Shown here in pieces: positions 5,852 to 6,429 of a stretch of DNA of 6,429 nt. A model generated the notes under the pieces. That model saw only the letters and a list, made by a program, of their open reading frames with translations. It did not search any database and was not told the DNA's origin. The stretch spans positions 1 through 6,429 of the forward strand of contig JALSTE010000802.1 of assembly GCA_026983855.1 (NCBI GenBank). Reading direction: 5' to 3'. This DNA comes from Acidimicrobiia bacterium (GTDB taxonomy: Bacteria > Actinomycetota > Acidimicrobiia > Acidimicrobiales > Poriferisodalaceae). The position numbers and the translations under genes are program-made. The stretch's first letter is position 1, and every line of letters starts with the position of its first letter.

Positions 5852-6333
5852 GGGCTCTCGGACCTCCGTCGACGCAGGGCCTCGGCCACCGGTGGGGGCA
5901 CCATTCCGCTCACGTCCCCACCGTAGCGGTGGATCTCACGGACGAACTTGGAGGCTATGTAGGAGTCCGATGACGTCGAGGGGATGAAGACCGTGATCAT
6001 CCCCGACACCGCCCGGTTCATCTGGGCCATCAGGAGCTCACTCTCGAAATCCGACACCCCCCGCAGGCCCTTGATGATCATGTCGGCCCCGAGATCCCGG
6101 GCCAGGTCCACCACCAGGGCCGAGAACTGGGTGACGGTCACGTTCGGGAGGTGGGCCAGGGAGGCCTCGAGCAGTTCCCTTCGTTCATCGATGTCGAACA
6201 GCGGGGCCCCCTTCTGGGGGTTGCGCATGGCGGCCACGACCACCTCGTCGAACAACTTGGAGGCGGTGGACACGATCTCCACGTGCCCGTTGTGGACCGG
6301 GTCGAACGAACCCGGGTAGAGAACCTTGACCAC
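5848..6333 (-). CDS. coaD: Phosphopantetheine adenylyltransferase
   Basis: CoaD transfers AMP from ATP to 4'-phosphopantetheine to give dephospho-CoA, the penultimate step of CoA synthesis. The 161-residue protein has the family length and motifs: YPGSFDPVHNGH (6-17) with the nucleotidyltransferase HxGH ending at His17, Lys41 in NPQKG, KGLRGVSDFE (88-97) with Lys88 and Arg91, QMNR, and a C-terminal YIASKFVREIHRYGGDVSG in place of the commoner ISSS-type start of that helix. The GTG at 6333 is supported by GAGGGGAG (6339-6346) five bases upstream. It is the first gene of the cluster visible here, and overlaps the next gene by four bases. In many bacteria rsmD precedes coaD, but nothing recognisable is left in the 96 bases before it. 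Confidence 0.97.
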   Translation of the reverse strand: MVKVLYPGSFDPVHNGHVEIVSTASKLFDEVVVAAMRNPQKGAPLFDIDERRELLEASLAHLPNVTVTQFSALVVDLARDLGADMIIKGLRGVSDFESELLMAQMNRAVSGMITVFIPSTSSDSYIASKFVREIHRYGGDVSGMVPPPVAEALRRRRSESP

Positions 6334-6429
6334 TCGGTCTCCCCTCGATCTTCGCCCACGGTACCGGAGCGATCACCCCCCCGGGCAACCGCCGGCGGTG
6401 GAGGTCGGCCCTCGGTCCACTCCGGTGGA
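6334..6429 (-). promoter_or_regulatory. Upstream region of coaD; weak candidate promoter and edge hairpin
   Basis: No gene end is recognisable in these 96 bases. On the minus strand a TTGCCC followed after 19 bases by TACCGT resembles a loosely spaced sigma-70 type promoter before the coaD ribosome-binding site. At the very edge, TCCAC-TCCG-GTGGA (6416-6429) can form a five-pair hairpin with a four-base loop; it may extend outside the window and could belong to the end of an upstream transcript. Both are weak. Confidence 0.25.

Noticed and set aside
5105..5926. A 273-codon open frame on the plus strand opposite yceD, the coiled-coil gene and coaD
   Set aside because: It crosses three well-supported genes on the other strand and has shadow-like composition.

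Overview
The window is a dense, high-GC (about 70% by eye) chromosomal housekeeping segment of an actinobacterium. All nine recognisable genes lie on the minus strand and are transcribed from right to left. The coiled-coil gene after coaD belongs to an actinobacterial family (the Rv2927c type). Keeping plsX-acpP between rpmF and rnc, without fabH/fabD/fabG/fabF, is what I would expect from Acidimicrobiia or a relative. That class assignment is an inference from gene order and protein style, not a proof.

In transcription order: coaD (CoA biosynthesis, 5848-6333); a coiled-coil protein of the Rv2927c/DivIVA-like type (5267-5851); yceD/DUF177 (4757-5254); a 145-base gap that may carry a promoter; rpmF (ribosomal protein L32, 4432-4611); plsX (3397-4428); acpP (3101-3361); rnc (RNase III, 2298 to about 3050); a MutM/Fpg-like gene (1462-2298); and the first 482 codons of smc (1-1446), which run off the left edge. 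Most junctions are very tight: a GTGA overlap at coaD/coiled-coil, TGAGGAGG at coiled-coil/yceD, 3 bases at rpmF/plsX, TGATG at rnc/mutM-like and 15 bases at mutM-like/smc. This points to one or two polycistronic transcripts. Functions cover CoA, acyl carrier and phospholipid supply (coaD, acpP, plsX), ribosome and RNA maturation (rpmF, yceD, rnc), DNA repair-like (mutM-like) and chromosome organisation (smc).

No mobile element, CRISPR array, tRNA or rRNA is visible, and I found no new multi-gene system. The most unusual item is the MutM-like protein. It sits in the standard rnc-mutM-smc position and is full length (278 aa), but it lacks almost every residue needed by a formamidopyrimidine-DNA glycosylase. 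The catalytic N-terminal proline is alanine, the beta-hairpin lysine is leucine, the damage-recognition loop is rewritten, the helix-two-turn-helix Asn is Pro, and three of the four zinc-finger cysteines are gone. It looks like a retained, repurposed or catalytically silent Fpg fold. Smaller oddities are a Gly/Ser/Asp-rich insertion in RNase III, a short insertion in PlsX, an uncertain rnc start and a proline-rich break in the Smc coiled coil.
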